This document shows positions 43,423 to 51,936 of a stretch of 64,000 nucleotides of DNA, in pieces; position 1 is the first letter of the stretch; each line of letters opens with the position of its first letter. Position numbers and translations under genes: made by a program. Source of the stretch: Pseudomonas sp. PDM05 (GTDB lineage: Bacteria; Pseudomonadota; Gammaproteobacteria; Pseudomonadales; Pseudomonadaceae); contig NZ_JACVAC010000014.1 of NCBI RefSeq assembly GCF_014851685.1, positions 62,001 to 126,000 on the forward strand, read 5' to 3'. Below the pieces are notes generated by a model, which worked only from the letters and a program-made list of their open reading frames with translations, was not told the DNA's origin and did no database searches.

Positions 43423-44700
43423 TCATTCGGCATAGGCCCACGTCATCCGAAACGACGCCCCGCCCCACTGAGAATCCAGCACTTCTACCTGCCCGCCATG
43501 CCACTGCGACACCCGCTGCACCAGCGCCAGGCCCAGGCCGAAGCCGCCGGTGCGGCGGTCACGGCTGGCATCCAGGCGCATAAACGGCTGGAAGATTTTC
43601 GCCCGGCCATCCTCGGGCACGCCGGGGCCGTCGTCACACACCCGCACTTCGTAGCCGCTGCCAAACTTAACCAACGAAACCTCCACACGCCGCTCGGCAT
43701 AACGAATGGCATTGCGCAGCAAGTTGATCACCGCCCGCGCCATAAAGCGCGGTTCGATCTGGATGGTGTCCACCTCACAACTGCGCAACGTCAGTCGGAC
43801 CCCTGCCGCCTCGGCCTCCAGGGCCACGCTGCCGATCACGCTGTCGAGCCAGCTGTGAGCCTCGATATTTTCCCGGGTGACCTGGGTCGCGCCGCGCTCC
43901 AGGCTGGCGTAGGTCAGCAACTCGGAGACCATTTCCTCCAGCTCACCGAGGTCGGCGTACATGTCGGCGATCAGTTCGCTACGCAGACGCGGGTCGACCT
44001 GCTGCTTGAGTTGATCGAGTTCAAACGACAAGCGCGCAATCGGCGTACGCAATTCATGGGAAACCGCGTTGGTCAGTTCACGCTGGTTGGCGATCAGGTT
44101 CTCGATGCGTTCAGCCATCTGGTTGAAGTGCCCGGCCAGTTCGCGCACGGTAGAGCGGCGTGGCAGCAGGATGCGCGAGGCCAGGTGATTGTCGCCAAAA
44201 CGCTGTGCGGCCAGGCGGATATGCTCCAGATCACGCCAATGGGGACGCACCCAGAAATACAGCACGACGGCCAGGCACAGGCCGAGGAGCACATAAGCCC
44301 ACAGGTAAAGCCACTTGGGCTCTTCCGGCAGCTTGATTTCCAGCAATTGCGGGCCGTCATCGATACGGGCGAGGAACTCCATAAAGTGCCCACGCACGAC
44401 CAGCAGCCCGTCCGCCAGCAGTTGCTGCTCACGCTCGTTCAGCCTCAGGGAATCACGCGACAGCAGTTTCAGATGCAACCCGTAATGGGGTTGCAGCTCG
44501 GCGAGGCGGGCAGCCCGCGCTTCGCTCGTCAACGGCCGCAACTGCTCGACCAGGGCGTAGGCCGGTCCACGCAACGCCTCGCGGTTGTAAGTTTCGTTGG
44601 CTTCCGGCAGCCACTCGTCGAAGGTGTAGTTGACCAGCCAGATCGCCCCCGCCAGGCCCAGAGCAAGGATCAGGTAAAGGCGTAGATAAAGCCGTAGCAT
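43423..44700 (-). CDS. sensor histidine kinase, RstB/ParS-like
   Basis: A 425-residue kinase. TM1 is at ~5-24 and TM2 at ~133-152, with a ~105-residue periplasmic sensor between them. HAMP follows, then the H box NAVSHELRTPIARLSFEL, N box INLLRNAIRYAE, D box CDDGPGVPEDG and G box GGFGLGLALV. Its ATG abuts the TGA of the response-regulator gene with no gap. The whole pair looks like RstB/RstA of enterics and ParS/ParR of P. aeruginosa. The MipA/OmpV gene on the other side hints at envelope or cationic-peptide sensing; this is inference. Confidence 0.9.
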   Translation of the reverse strand: MLRLYLRLYLILALGLAGAIWLVNYTFDEWLPEANETYNREALRGPAYALVEQLRPLTSEARAARLAELQPHYGLHLKLLSRDSLRLNEREQQLLADGLLVVRGHFMEFLARIDDGPQLLEIKLPEEPKWLYLWAYVLLGLCLAVVLYFWVRPHWRDLEHIRLAAQRFGDNHLASRILLPRRSTVRELAGHFNQMAERIENLIANQRELTNAVSHELRTPIARLSFELDQLKQQVDPRLRSELIADMYADLGELEEMVSELLTYASLERGATQVTRENIEAHSWLDSVIGSVALEAEAAGVRLTLRSCEVDTIQIEPRFMARAVINLLRNAIRYAERRVEVSLVKFGSGYEVRVCDDGPGVPEDGRAKIFQPFMRLDASRDRRTGGFGLGLALVQRVSQWHGGQVEVLDSQWGGASFRMTWAYAE

Positions 44701-45408
44701 TCATACCTCCCAGGCAAACGGATTGAACAGGTAGCCCTTGCCCCAGATGGTCTTGATGCACACCGGTTCACGAGGGTTATCGTTGAGTTTGCCGCGCAGC
44801 TTGCTGATGTAAACGTCGACGCTGCGATTGAGGCCGTCGAACGCGATGCCGCGCATGCGGTTGAGGATGTCATCGCGGGACAGGATGGTGCCGGAGTGGC
44901 TGGCCAACAGCCACAGCAGTTCGAACTCCATGGTCGTCAGTTCGATCGTTTCGTCTCCCAGGCGCACCACCCGGCAGCTACGGTCAATCGCCAAGCGGCC
45001 AAAACTCAGGGCCCCACGCACGGTGGGCTCTGGCGCCTGGCGACGTTGCAACGCGCGCAAGCGGGCGAGCAGTACCGGCGGCTTGATCGGTTTGATCACG
45101 TAGTCGTCAGCGCCGGATTCCAGGCCGAGGATGTGGTCCAGGTCGTCCTCCTTGGCCGTGAGGATCACGATCGGCGTGTCGGACACATTGCGGATTTCGC
45201 GGCACACGTGCAGGCCGCTCTGGCCGGGCAGCATCAGGTCGAGAACAACGATCTTGGGACGAAAATCGAGAAAGGCCGCCAAGGCCGCGTTGCCCCGGTG
45301 CACCACGCGCACCTCGAAACCATGCTGCGACAAAAAATGCGCGATCAGCCCTGCCAGCTTCTCATCGTCTTCAACGAGCAAGACCTTGCCCAGCCCCAGG
45401 TTTTCCAT
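44701..45408 (-). CDS. OmpR-family response regulator, RstA/ParR-like
   Basis: A 235-residue regulator. The receiver has VLLVEDDEKLAGL, the phospho-Asp57 in VVLDLMLPG and the switch Lys in VIKPIKPP. The winged helix has ELTTMEFELLWLLASHSG and NRSVDVYISKLRGKLNDN. It is first in a two-gene operon with the kinase, the stop and start touching. The upstream 155 bases to the divergent MFS gene contain no site I can name. Confidence 0.92.
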   Translation of the reverse strand: MENLGLGKVLLVEDDEKLAGLIAHFLSQHGFEVRVVHRGNAALAAFLDFRPKIVVLDLMLPGQSGLHVCREIRNVSDTPIVILTAKEDDLDHILGLESGADDYVIKPIKPPVLLARLRALQRRQAPEPTVRGALSFGRLAIDRSCRVVRLGDETIELTTMEFELLWLLASHSGTILSRDDILNRMRGIAFDGLNRSVDVYISKLRGKLNDNPREPVCIKTIWGKGYLFNPFAWEV

Positions 45409-45564
45409 AAGTTCTCAGTGTGCGACGCAGATTGAAGAGCGGGCATTATAGGTGGCAAGCTGGGCAACTTGAGCAACTGGCCAGCAGCGGCCGACGAAGC
45501 TTCATGCTTTTAAGACTTTTTAACAAATAGCCTGCAATTTTTAACGCCATCTACAGGGAGTTGT

Positions 45565-46764
45565 ATGCGCAAGGATTACCTGGCGTTCTTCGTTTCGCTG
45601 TTCCTGTCGCGCCTGGCCGACCAGATTCTGTTGTTTATCGTGCCCTTGATAGTGTTTCAGAGCACAGGGAGCGTGTCCTGGGCCGGGCTGGCGTTTTTTG
45701 TCGAGTCGTTGCCGCGTTTCCTCGCGTTTCCGCTGTGCGGGGCGCTGTGCGACAAGTACCCGCCGGTGCACATCCTGCATATCAGCCAGGTCTATCGCGC
45801 GCTGACGTGCGTCGTTGCGGTGGCGCTGTACGGGATGTTCGACGGCATCTATTGGCTGGTGTTGCTTTCGGCCGTGTGCGGGGTGCTGACCACCCAGGGC
45901 ATCATGGCCCGCGAAGTGCTGATGCCGCATATCTTTGCGCAATACAGTTATGCCAAGACCCTCTCCTACTCGCAGATTGCCGACCAGAGCGGACTGGTGC
46001 TCGGGCCGCTGGTGGCAGCGCTGATGCTCGAAGTGTGGGCGTGGCATTGGGTGGTACTGGGGATTGCCGGGTTGTTTGTGCTGGCGGACGTGGCCATGGG
46101 GGTGTGGCAGCGCTCCAGCTCGGTCGACCTGGCGGTCTTTGAACAGCATCGTGATATTTGGCTGCAACCACTGCGGATTGCATTCGGGCATATCCGCCAG
46201 CTTGCCGGGCTCAAACGCCTGATTGCGCTGACGGTGGGGGTCAACCTGATCATCGGGGTCACGCTGGCCACGTCGGCCGCAATGGTCACCGGGCTCTACG
46301 CCGCCGACAAGGACGCCTATGCGGTACTGCAAGCCGCAGGCGCAGGGGTGACCATCGCGATTCTGTTCTACCTGGCGCGCGCCACCCTGTCGCTGAAAAT
46401 CCTCGGTGGCCTGTCATACGCACTGATTGCCGCCGGCGCGCTGATCACCGCGATCAGCCCCAATCTGTGGGCTTACTCGCTGGGGTTCCTGCTGGTGATC
46501 GGCTTCGACAAGATGTACAGCGTGTACATGCGCAGCGTGCGGCAAAAGGTGATTCCAGTGCAGGACTTTGGCAAAACCGTGGGGGTGATTACCTTGCTCA
46601 ACAACCTGCCGCAACCCCTGGCCGGGTTGGCGGTTGCACTGCTGGCGGCGCCGCTGGGTACGCAAACGGTGATCCTGCTGCTGACCGGGATCACCGCGTT
46701 GATCGGAGTGGTCGTGGCCTCAGGCCGGCACGCCGCTGTGAAAGCGGAACTCGACGTCGGGTGA
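45565..46764 (+). CDS. MFS transporter, unknown substrate
   Basis: A 399-residue MFS protein with about twelve helices. FFVSLFLSRLADQILLFIVP opens it, and FLAFPLCGALCDKYPPV is the loop 2-3 motif. It is of the type used for export of siderophores or drugs, but no specific signature is visible. Its 3' end overlaps the convergent MiaE gene by 45 bases. SD-like AGGGAG lies before ATG 45565. Confidence 0.83.
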   Translation: MRKDYLAFFVSLFLSRLADQILLFIVPLIVFQSTGSVSWAGLAFFVESLPRFLAFPLCGALCDKYPPVHILHISQVYRALTCVVAVALYGMFDGIYWLVLLSAVCGVLTTQGIMAREVLMPHIFAQYSYAKTLSYSQIADQSGLVLGPLVAALMLEVWAWHWVVLGIAGLFVLADVAMGVWQRSSSVDLAVFEQHRDIWLQPLRIAFGHIRQLAGLKRLIALTVGVNLIIGVTLATSAAMVTGLYAADKDAYAVLQAAGAGVTIAILFYLARATLSLKILGGLSYALIAAGALITAISPNLWAYSLGFLLVIGFDKMYSVYMRSVRQKVIPVQDFGKTVGVITLLNNLPQPLAGLAVALLAAPLGTQTVILLLTGITALIGVVVASGRHAAVKAELDVG

Positions 46765-47322
46765 CTCGATCAGTTCCTGCTCGGCCGCCCTCACCCGCTC
46801 GATGACTTGGGCGATGTCCTTGGCGTCGCCGTATTGGTAGGCCAATTTCAGATAGCCCTGGAAGTGCCGCGCCTCGCTTTTCAGCAGGCCGAAGTAGAAC
46901 TTGCCGAGTTCTTCATCCAAATGCGGCACCAGCGCTTCGAAACGCTCGCAACTGCGGGCTTCGATAAAGGCGCCGACCACCAGCGTATCCACCAGTTTGA
47001 CCGGCTCATGACTGCGCACCACTTTGCGCAACGCCGAGGCGTAGCGACCGGCATGCAGCTGGCGCAGCTCGATCTTGCGCTTTTTCATCAGGCGCATGAC
47101 CTGTTCGTGGTGCACCAACTCTTCGCGGGCCAGGCGCGACATCATATTGATCAGGTCGACATGGCCGTGATACTTGGCCATCAGGCTCAGGGCGGTGCTG
47201 GCGGCTTTGAATTCGCAGTTCTTGTGGTCGATCAGCAGGGTTTCCTGATCGGCCAGCGCGGCCTGGACCCAGGCGTCGGGGGTGCGGCAACCGAGGAATT
47301 CGTGGATTTCGGGCAGGTTCAT
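46720..47322 (-). CDS. miaE: tRNA-(ms2io6A37) hydroxylase MiaE
   Basis: A 200-residue non-haem di-iron hydroxylase that modifies the ms2i6A base next to tRNA anticodons. The ferritin-like helices carry the iron ligands: Glu in NCEFKAAST, Glu-His in AREELVHHEQV, Glu in IEARSCERFE and Glu-x-x-His in KSEARHFQGY. ATG 47322 (MNLPEIHEFL) is preferred over a start five codons upstream. It overlaps the convergent MFS gene by 45 bases and diverges from the universal stress protein gene. Confidence 0.93.
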   Translation of the reverse strand: MNLPEIHEFLGCRTPDAWVQAALADQETLLIDHKNCEFKAASTALSLMAKYHGHVDLINMMSRLAREELVHHEQVMRLMKKRKIELRQLHAGRYASALRKVVRSHEPVKLVDTLVVGAFIEARSCERFEALVPHLDEELGKFYFGLLKSEARHFQGYLKLAYQYGDAKDIAQVIERVRAAEQELIESPDVEFRFHSGVPA

Positions 47323-47395
47323 CGGGCTCACGGGCAAAGGATCACAAAAGGGCGCCGATTATACCGACCACGCCGCAGACCACCAGCCACCGGCC

Positions 47396-47438
47396 TTGAT
47401 GTGCATCAACATGACGTGCGCCGGGCAGCAACTATAGT
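47396..47438 (+). promoter_or_regulatory. ANR/FNR box and promoter of the stress-protein gene
   Basis: TTGAT-GTGC-ATCAA (47396-47409) is a perfect FNR/ANR box. A TATAGT -10 box at 47433-47438 puts the box centre about 42 bases before the expected transcription start, the classic position for an activator-dependent anaerobic promoter. The start codon follows at 47474. Confidence 0.8.
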
Positions 47439-47473
47439 TGTCTCATGCCCACCACTTCCCGGAGTTACCGACC

Positions 47474-48337
47474 ATGCAAGCCATCCGCAGCATCCTGGTG
47501 CTCATCGAGCCCGAACATTCGGAAAGCCTGGCCCTCAAACGCGCCAAGTTGATCGCCGGGGTCACCGGTGCGCACTTGCATTTGCTGGTGTGCGACAGGA
47601 AACATGAGCATTCGGCGCTGCTGAGCCTGCTCAAGGCGGGCTTGCAGGAGGATGGCTACAGCGTGACCACCGAGCAGGCGTGGAACGAGAGCCTGCATGC
47701 AACCATTATTGATGTGCAGCAGGCCGAAGGCTGTGGACTGGTGATCAAGCAGCACTTTCCCGACAGCCCATTGAAAAAGGCTCTGCTGACCCCGGCGGAT
47801 TGGAAACTGTTGCGTTATTGCCCGACGGCGGTGTTGTTGGTCAAGACGTCTACGCCGTGGGCTGAAGGTGTGATCCTGGCGGCAATCGATGTGGGTAATA
47901 CCGACGCCGAACACCGTGAACTGCACGCCGAGATAGTCGGTCATGGCTTCGACATCGCCAGCCTGGCCAAGGCCCAACTGCATGTGATCAGCGCCCACCC
48001 TTCGCCGATGCTATCGGCGGCGGACCCGACGTTCCAGCTCAAAGAAACGATTGAGGCGCGCTACCGCGAACAGTGCCGGGCATTCCAAGCCGAGTTTGAT
48101 ATCGACAACCCAAGGCTGCACATCGAGGAAGGCCCTGCCGACGTGCTGATTCCCTTTGCGGCGCACAAGTACCATGCGGTCGTCACCATCATCGGCACGG
48201 TGGCGCGTACCGGCATTTCCGGCGCGTTAATCGGCAATACGGCGGAGGTCGTGCTCGACAAGCTGGAAAGTGATGTGCTGGTGCTCAAGCCTGCGAGCCT
48301 TATGGATCACCTGGAAGAGCTGGCGGCTAAGTCCTGA
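47474..48337 (+). CDS. tandem universal stress protein (UspA family)
   Basis: A 287-residue protein made of two USP domains, the second ending VTIIGTVARTGISGALIGNT-AEVVL, the nucleotide-binding G-x2-G-x9-G-S/T-type loop in slightly altered form. The first opens SILVLIEPEHSESLALKRAK. It is about twice the length of a single USP. It is likely induced by oxygen limitation through the ANR box upstream, as several pseudomonad USPs are. ATG 47474 follows GGAG at good spacing. Confidence 0.88.
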   Translation: MQAIRSILVLIEPEHSESLALKRAKLIAGVTGAHLHLLVCDRKHEHSALLSLLKAGLQEDGYSVTTEQAWNESLHATIIDVQQAEGCGLVIKQHFPDSPLKKALLTPADWKLLRYCPTAVLLVKTSTPWAEGVILAAIDVGNTDAEHRELHAEIVGHGFDIASLAKAQLHVISAHPSPMLSAADPTFQLKETIEARYREQCRAFQAEFDIDNPRLHIEEGPADVLIPFAAHKYHAVVTIIGTVARTGISGALIGNTAEVVLDKLESDVLVLKPASLMDHLEELAAKS

Positions 48338-48355
48338 GGGCGACGAGGATCAAAC

Positions 48356-48375
48356 TGTGGGAGCCCGCTCCCACA
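48356..48375. repeat. minimal REP palindrome
   Basis: TGTGGGAGC and GCTCCCACA form perfect 9-base arms around CC, just after the stress-protein gene; it may also act as a 3' hairpin. Confidence 0.6.
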
Positions 48376-48404
48376 CAAGCCCATTTACATTGGGTCGGGT
48401 GTTG

Positions 48405-48875
48405 TCAGTCAGCAAACACATCCCGCAGAAACCCCGGTGCGATATAGCGGTGGTAATGCGCTTCGGACAGGATAAAAAACTCCCGGTCGATCGCATCGCG
48501 CAAATCCGGCAAGGCCCAGTCGCGAAATTCCGGCAACAGCACCATGCCATAGGCCTCCAGATTGGAGATTACCCGTGCGCCCCGGGCAATCAACTGGTAC
48601 GCCCAGCAATACTCCGACTGGTGCGGTACGAAGCGAATCTTGCGCTGTTCCAGTTGAACGCGCAGGGTCTTGGGGTCGAAAACCTCGACCTTGCCGCCCA
48701 TCACCTGCACCAGCAGTTGCTCCAGGCGCAGCCAAACCGCACGCTTTTCTTCTTCGTTATAGCCATTCCACTGGATCACTTCGTGGTGGAAGCGCTTGCA
48801 GCCACGGCACACGAGATCGCCGTAGACCGTGGAGCACAGGCCTACGCAGGGGGTTTTGATGGCTTGGTTGGACAT
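48405..48875 (-). CDS. DUF1289 protein
   Basis: A 156-residue protein. The N-terminal DUF1289 motif TPCVGLCSTVYGDLVCRGCK contains four cysteines spaced for a metal or iron-sulfur site, followed by RFHHEVIQWNGYNEEEK. The C-terminal ~90 residues (RARVISNLEAYG) form an additional domain of unknown function. Start 48875 (MSNQAIKTPC) is preferred over an ATG four codons upstream. It is divergent from acnB. Confidence 0.85.
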   Translation of the reverse strand: MSNQAIKTPCVGLCSTVYGDLVCRGCKRFHHEVIQWNGYNEEEKRAVWLRLEQLLVQVMGGKVEVFDPKTLRVQLEQRKIRFVPHQSEYCWAYQLIARGARVISNLEAYGMVLLPEFRDWALPDLRDAIDREFFILSEAHYHRYIAPGFLRDVFAD

Positions 48876-49273
48876 GGGCAACGACACACAAATCAGCGAA
48901 ACAATGCGCCATGTTAGCCCTTTGTCTAACCTCTATCACCCTGCAAACTTGGCGAGGCAACTTACCTTTAGTTTTTTTTTGCCGTAGAATCATCCGGCCT
49001 TGTAAGGCGCCAACAATCCGCTGGAAGCTGTTTTCAAAGCGTCACGAGCACAGTCGTTCCTTCAGAACGGTGTTGGCGATGGTGTTTGACCCGGTAGGTC
49101 AGTCACCAGCGCCAACCCTCATCAGCTCCGTTCTGCAGGCGTAAAACTTTGAAAGCAGCTTCTGTGAGGAATGCCGGCAGCGCTGGCTTTGCGGCCCAAA
49201 AAGCCCCCGAGCGCATGCGTGCCGTTCATTTCTGGATGAGCGTCCCGTGGGACCACTGATGAGGGTAATAACT
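48876..49273 (+). promoter_or_regulatory. acnB promoter and long structured leader
   Basis: A TAGAAT -10 box at 48985-48990 would start a leader of about 275 nt before GTG 49274. It holds a nested stem-loop: CAGAACGG (49063-49070) with CCGTTCTG (49128-49135), GTTGGCG (49072-49078) with CGCCAAC (49110-49116), and GGTG (49081-49084) with CACC (49104-49107). The innermost pair is TGACC (49088-49092) with GGTCA (49097-49101), closing a CGGTA loop. A small GCCTT hairpin lies at 48997-49009. No gene was found in the stretch. Confidence 0.6.
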
Positions 49274-51883
49274 GTGCTTGAAGCCTACCGCAAACATATC
49301 GAAGAGCGTGCAGCCCTGGGTATTGTTCCCCAGCCGCTTAACGCCGAACAAACTGCAGGCCTGGTTGAGCTGCTGAAAAATCCTCCGGCTGGCGAAGAAG
49401 AATTCCTCGTTGACCTGATCACCAACCGCATTCCACCAGGTGTTGACGAAGCTGCCTACGTCAAGGCCGGTTTCCTGTCTGCCCTGGCCAAGGGCGAAGT
49501 CACTTCCCCCCTGATCGACAAGAAGCGCGCTGTTGAACTGCTTGGCACCATGCAAGGCGGCTACAACATCGTGACCCTGGTCGAGCTGCTGGACGATGCC
49601 GAGCTGGCAGCTGTCGCAGCCGCCCAACTCAAGCACACCCTGCTGATGTTCGATGCGTTCCACGACGTCGCCGAAAAAGCCAAGAACGGCAACGAGCACG
49701 CCAAGAGCGTGATCCAGTCCTGGGCTGACGGCGAATGGTTCCGCAACCGCCCTACCCTGGCCGACAAGATCAGCCTGCGCGTATTCAAGGTCACTGGCGA
49801 AACCAACACCGACGACCTGTCCCCTGCTCCAGATGCCTGGTCCCGCCCGGACATCCCGCTGCACGCCCTGGCCATGCTGAAAATGGCCCGTGAAGGCATC
49901 GTGCCGGACGAGCAAGGCAAAACCGGCCCGATGAAGCAGATCGAAGAGATGCGCGGCCAAGGCTTCCCGATCGCCTACGTCGGTGACGTGGTCGGCACCG
50001 GCTCGTCCCGCAAGTCGGCGACCAACTCCGTACTGTGGTTCTTCGGCGACGACGTACCTTACGTGCCGAACAAGCGCGCCGGCGGCTTCTGCTTCGGCAG
50101 CAAGATCGCTCCAATCTTCTACAACACCATGGAAGATGCTGGCGCACTGCCTATCGAGTTCGACGTTTCCAACATGAACATGGGCGACGTGATCGACCTG
50201 TACCCACATGCTGGCAAAGTCTGCAAACACGGCACCGACGAAGTCATCACCACCTTCGAAATGAAGACCCCGGTGCTGTTGGACGAAGTCCGCGCCGGCG
50301 GCCGTATCCCGCTGATCATCGGCCGTGGCCTGACCGACAAGGCACGTGCCGAGCTGGGCCTGGGCCCAACCGACCTGTTCAAGCTGCCTGAAGCACCTGT
50401 CGACACCGGCAAGGGTTTCACCCTGGCCCAGAAAATGGTCGGCAAGGCGTGCGGCCTGCCAGCAGGCAAAGGCGTTCGCCCTGGCACCTACTGCGAACCG
50501 AAGATGACCACCGTGGGTTCCCAGGACACCACCGGTCCGATGACCCGTGACGAACTGAAAGACCTGGCGTGCCTGGGCTTCTCGACCGATCTGGTAATGC
50601 AGTCCTTCTGCCACACCGCGGCCTATCCAAAGCCGATCGACGTGACCACCCACCACACCCTGCCTGACTTCATCATGACCCGTGGCGGCGTATCGCTGCG
50701 TCCAGGCGACGGCATCATCCACAGCTGGCTGAACCGCATGCTGCTGCCGGACACCGTCGGTACTGGTGGTGACTCCCACACCCGTTTCCCGATGGGCATC
50801 TCGTTCCCGGCCGGTTCTGGCTTGGTCGCGTTTGCCGCAGCCACTGGCGTAATGCCACTGGATATGCCGGAATCGATCCTGGTGCGCTTCAAAGGCAAAA
50901 TGAAACCTGGCATCACACTGCGTGACCTGGTTCATGCCATTCCTTACTACGCGATCCAATCGGGTCTGCTGACTGTAGAGAAGAAAGGCAAGAAAAACGC
51001 CTTCTCCGGCCGCATCCTGGAGATCGAAGGCCTGAACGACCTGACGCTGGAACAGGCTTTCGAGCTGTCCGACGCCTCGGCTGAACGTTCGGCTGCCGGT
51101 TGCACCATCAAGCTGTCGAAAGAGTCCGTCACCGAGTACCTGAACTCCAACATCACCCTGCTGCGCTGGATGATCGGCGAAGGCTACGGCGATGCACGTA
51201 CCCTGGAACGTCGCGCCCAAGCGATGGAAGCCTGGGTCAAGAACCCTGAGCTGATGGAAGCCGATGCCGACGCGGAATACGCCGAAATCATCGAGATCGA
51301 CCTGTCGGAAATCAACGAGCCGATCCTCTGCGCACCGAACGACCCGGACGATGCCCGTCTGCTGTCGAGCGTTGCCGGTGAGAAGATCGACGAAGTGTTC
51401 ATCGGTTCGTGCATGACCAACATCGGTCACTTCCGCGCTGCCGGTAAACTGCTGGAACAGGTCAAGGGCCAGCTGCCAACCCGTCTGTGGCTGTCGCCGC
51501 CGACCAAGATGGACGCACACCAACTGACCGAAGAAGGCTACTACGGCATCTACGGCAAAGCTGGCGCGCGCATGGAAATGCCGGGCTGCTCGCTGTGCAT
51601 GGGTAACCAGGCACGTGTAGAGCCGAACTCGACTGTTGTGTCGACTTCGACCCGTAACTTCCCGAACCGTCTGGGTGATGGCGCGAACGTCTACCTGGCG
51701 TCGGCTGAGCTGGCGGCAGTTGCCTCCACCCTGGGTCGCCTGCCGACCGTCGAAGAGTACATGGGTTACGCAGCGAAACTGGACACCATGGCCAGTGACG
51801 TTTACCGCTACCTGAACTTCGACCAGATCGCCGAGTTCCGCAAAATCGCAGCAAGCGCCAACATCCCGGTGATTCAAGCCTAA
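49274..51883 (+). CDS. acnB: bifunctional aconitate hydratase 2 / 2-methylisocitrate dehydratase AcnB
   Basis: An 869-residue TCA-cycle enzyme that interconverts citrate and isocitrate. It aligns throughout with E. coli AcnB: LEAYRKHIEERAALGIVPQP at the start, the HEAT-like domain, SPAPDAWSRPDIPLHALAML, GTGSSRKSATNSVLWF, GSQDTTGPMTRDELKDLACL and the iron-sulfur cysteines in IGSCMTNIGHFR and GCSLCMGNQARV. GTG 49274 is the start, with GAGG nine bases upstream; ATGs further up in the leader are not used. It is monocistronic and ends in a strong terminator. Free AcnB of this family can bind mRNA when its cluster is lost. Confidence 0.97.
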   Translation: MLEAYRKHIEERAALGIVPQPLNAEQTAGLVELLKNPPAGEEEFLVDLITNRIPPGVDEAAYVKAGFLSALAKGEVTSPLIDKKRAVELLGTMQGGYNIVTLVELLDDAELAAVAAAQLKHTLLMFDAFHDVAEKAKNGNEHAKSVIQSWADGEWFRNRPTLADKISLRVFKVTGETNTDDLSPAPDAWSRPDIPLHALAMLKMAREGIVPDEQGKTGPMKQIEEMRGQGFPIAYVGDVVGTGSSRKSATNSVLWFFGDDVPYVPNKRAGGFCFGSKIAPIFYNTMEDAGALPIEFDVSNMNMGDVIDLYPHAGKVCKHGTDEVITTFEMKTPVLLDEVRAGGRIPLIIGRGLTDKARAELGLGPTDLFKLPEAPVDTGKGFTLAQKMVGKACGLPAGKGVRPGTYCEPKMTTVGSQDTTGPMTRDELKDLACLGFSTDLVMQSFCHTAAYPKPIDVTTHHTLPDFIMTRGGVSLRPGDGIIHSWLNRMLLPDTVGTGGDSHTRFPMGISFPAGSGLVAFAAATGVMPLDMPESILVRFKGKMKPGITLRDLVHAIPYYAIQSGLLTVEKKGKKNAFSGRILEIEGLNDLTLEQAFELSDASAERSAAGCTIKLSKESVTEYLNSNITLLRWMIGEGYGDARTLERRAQAMEAWVKNPELMEADADAEYAEIIEIDLSEINEPILCAPNDPDDARLLSSVAGEKIDEVFIGSCMTNIGHFRAAGKLLEQVKGQLPTRLWLSPPTKMDAHQLTEEGYYGIYGKAGARMEMPGCSLCMGNQARVEPNSTVVSTSTRNFPNRLGDGANVYLASAELAAVASTLGRLPTVEEYMGYAAKLDTMASDVYRYLNFDQIAEFRKIAASANIPVIQA

Positions 51884-51902
51884 GGTGTGTTGACGTAGAA
51901 GG

Positions 51903-51936
51903 CGCCGCGTATCGCAAGATACGCGGCGTTTTTTTT
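51903..51936 (+). terminator. acnB intrinsic terminator
   Basis: CGCCGCGTATC (51903-51913) and GATACGCGGCG (51918-51928) form a perfect 11-bp stem with a GCAA loop, followed by eight T residues. It also slightly overlaps the 3' end of the SulP gene on the other strand. Confidence 0.95.

Noticed and set aside
49226..51877. A very long open frame antisense to acnB
   Set aside because: It mirrors the codon pattern of acnB (high-GC third positions leave the opposite frame open), has no ribosome site and no recognisable domain.
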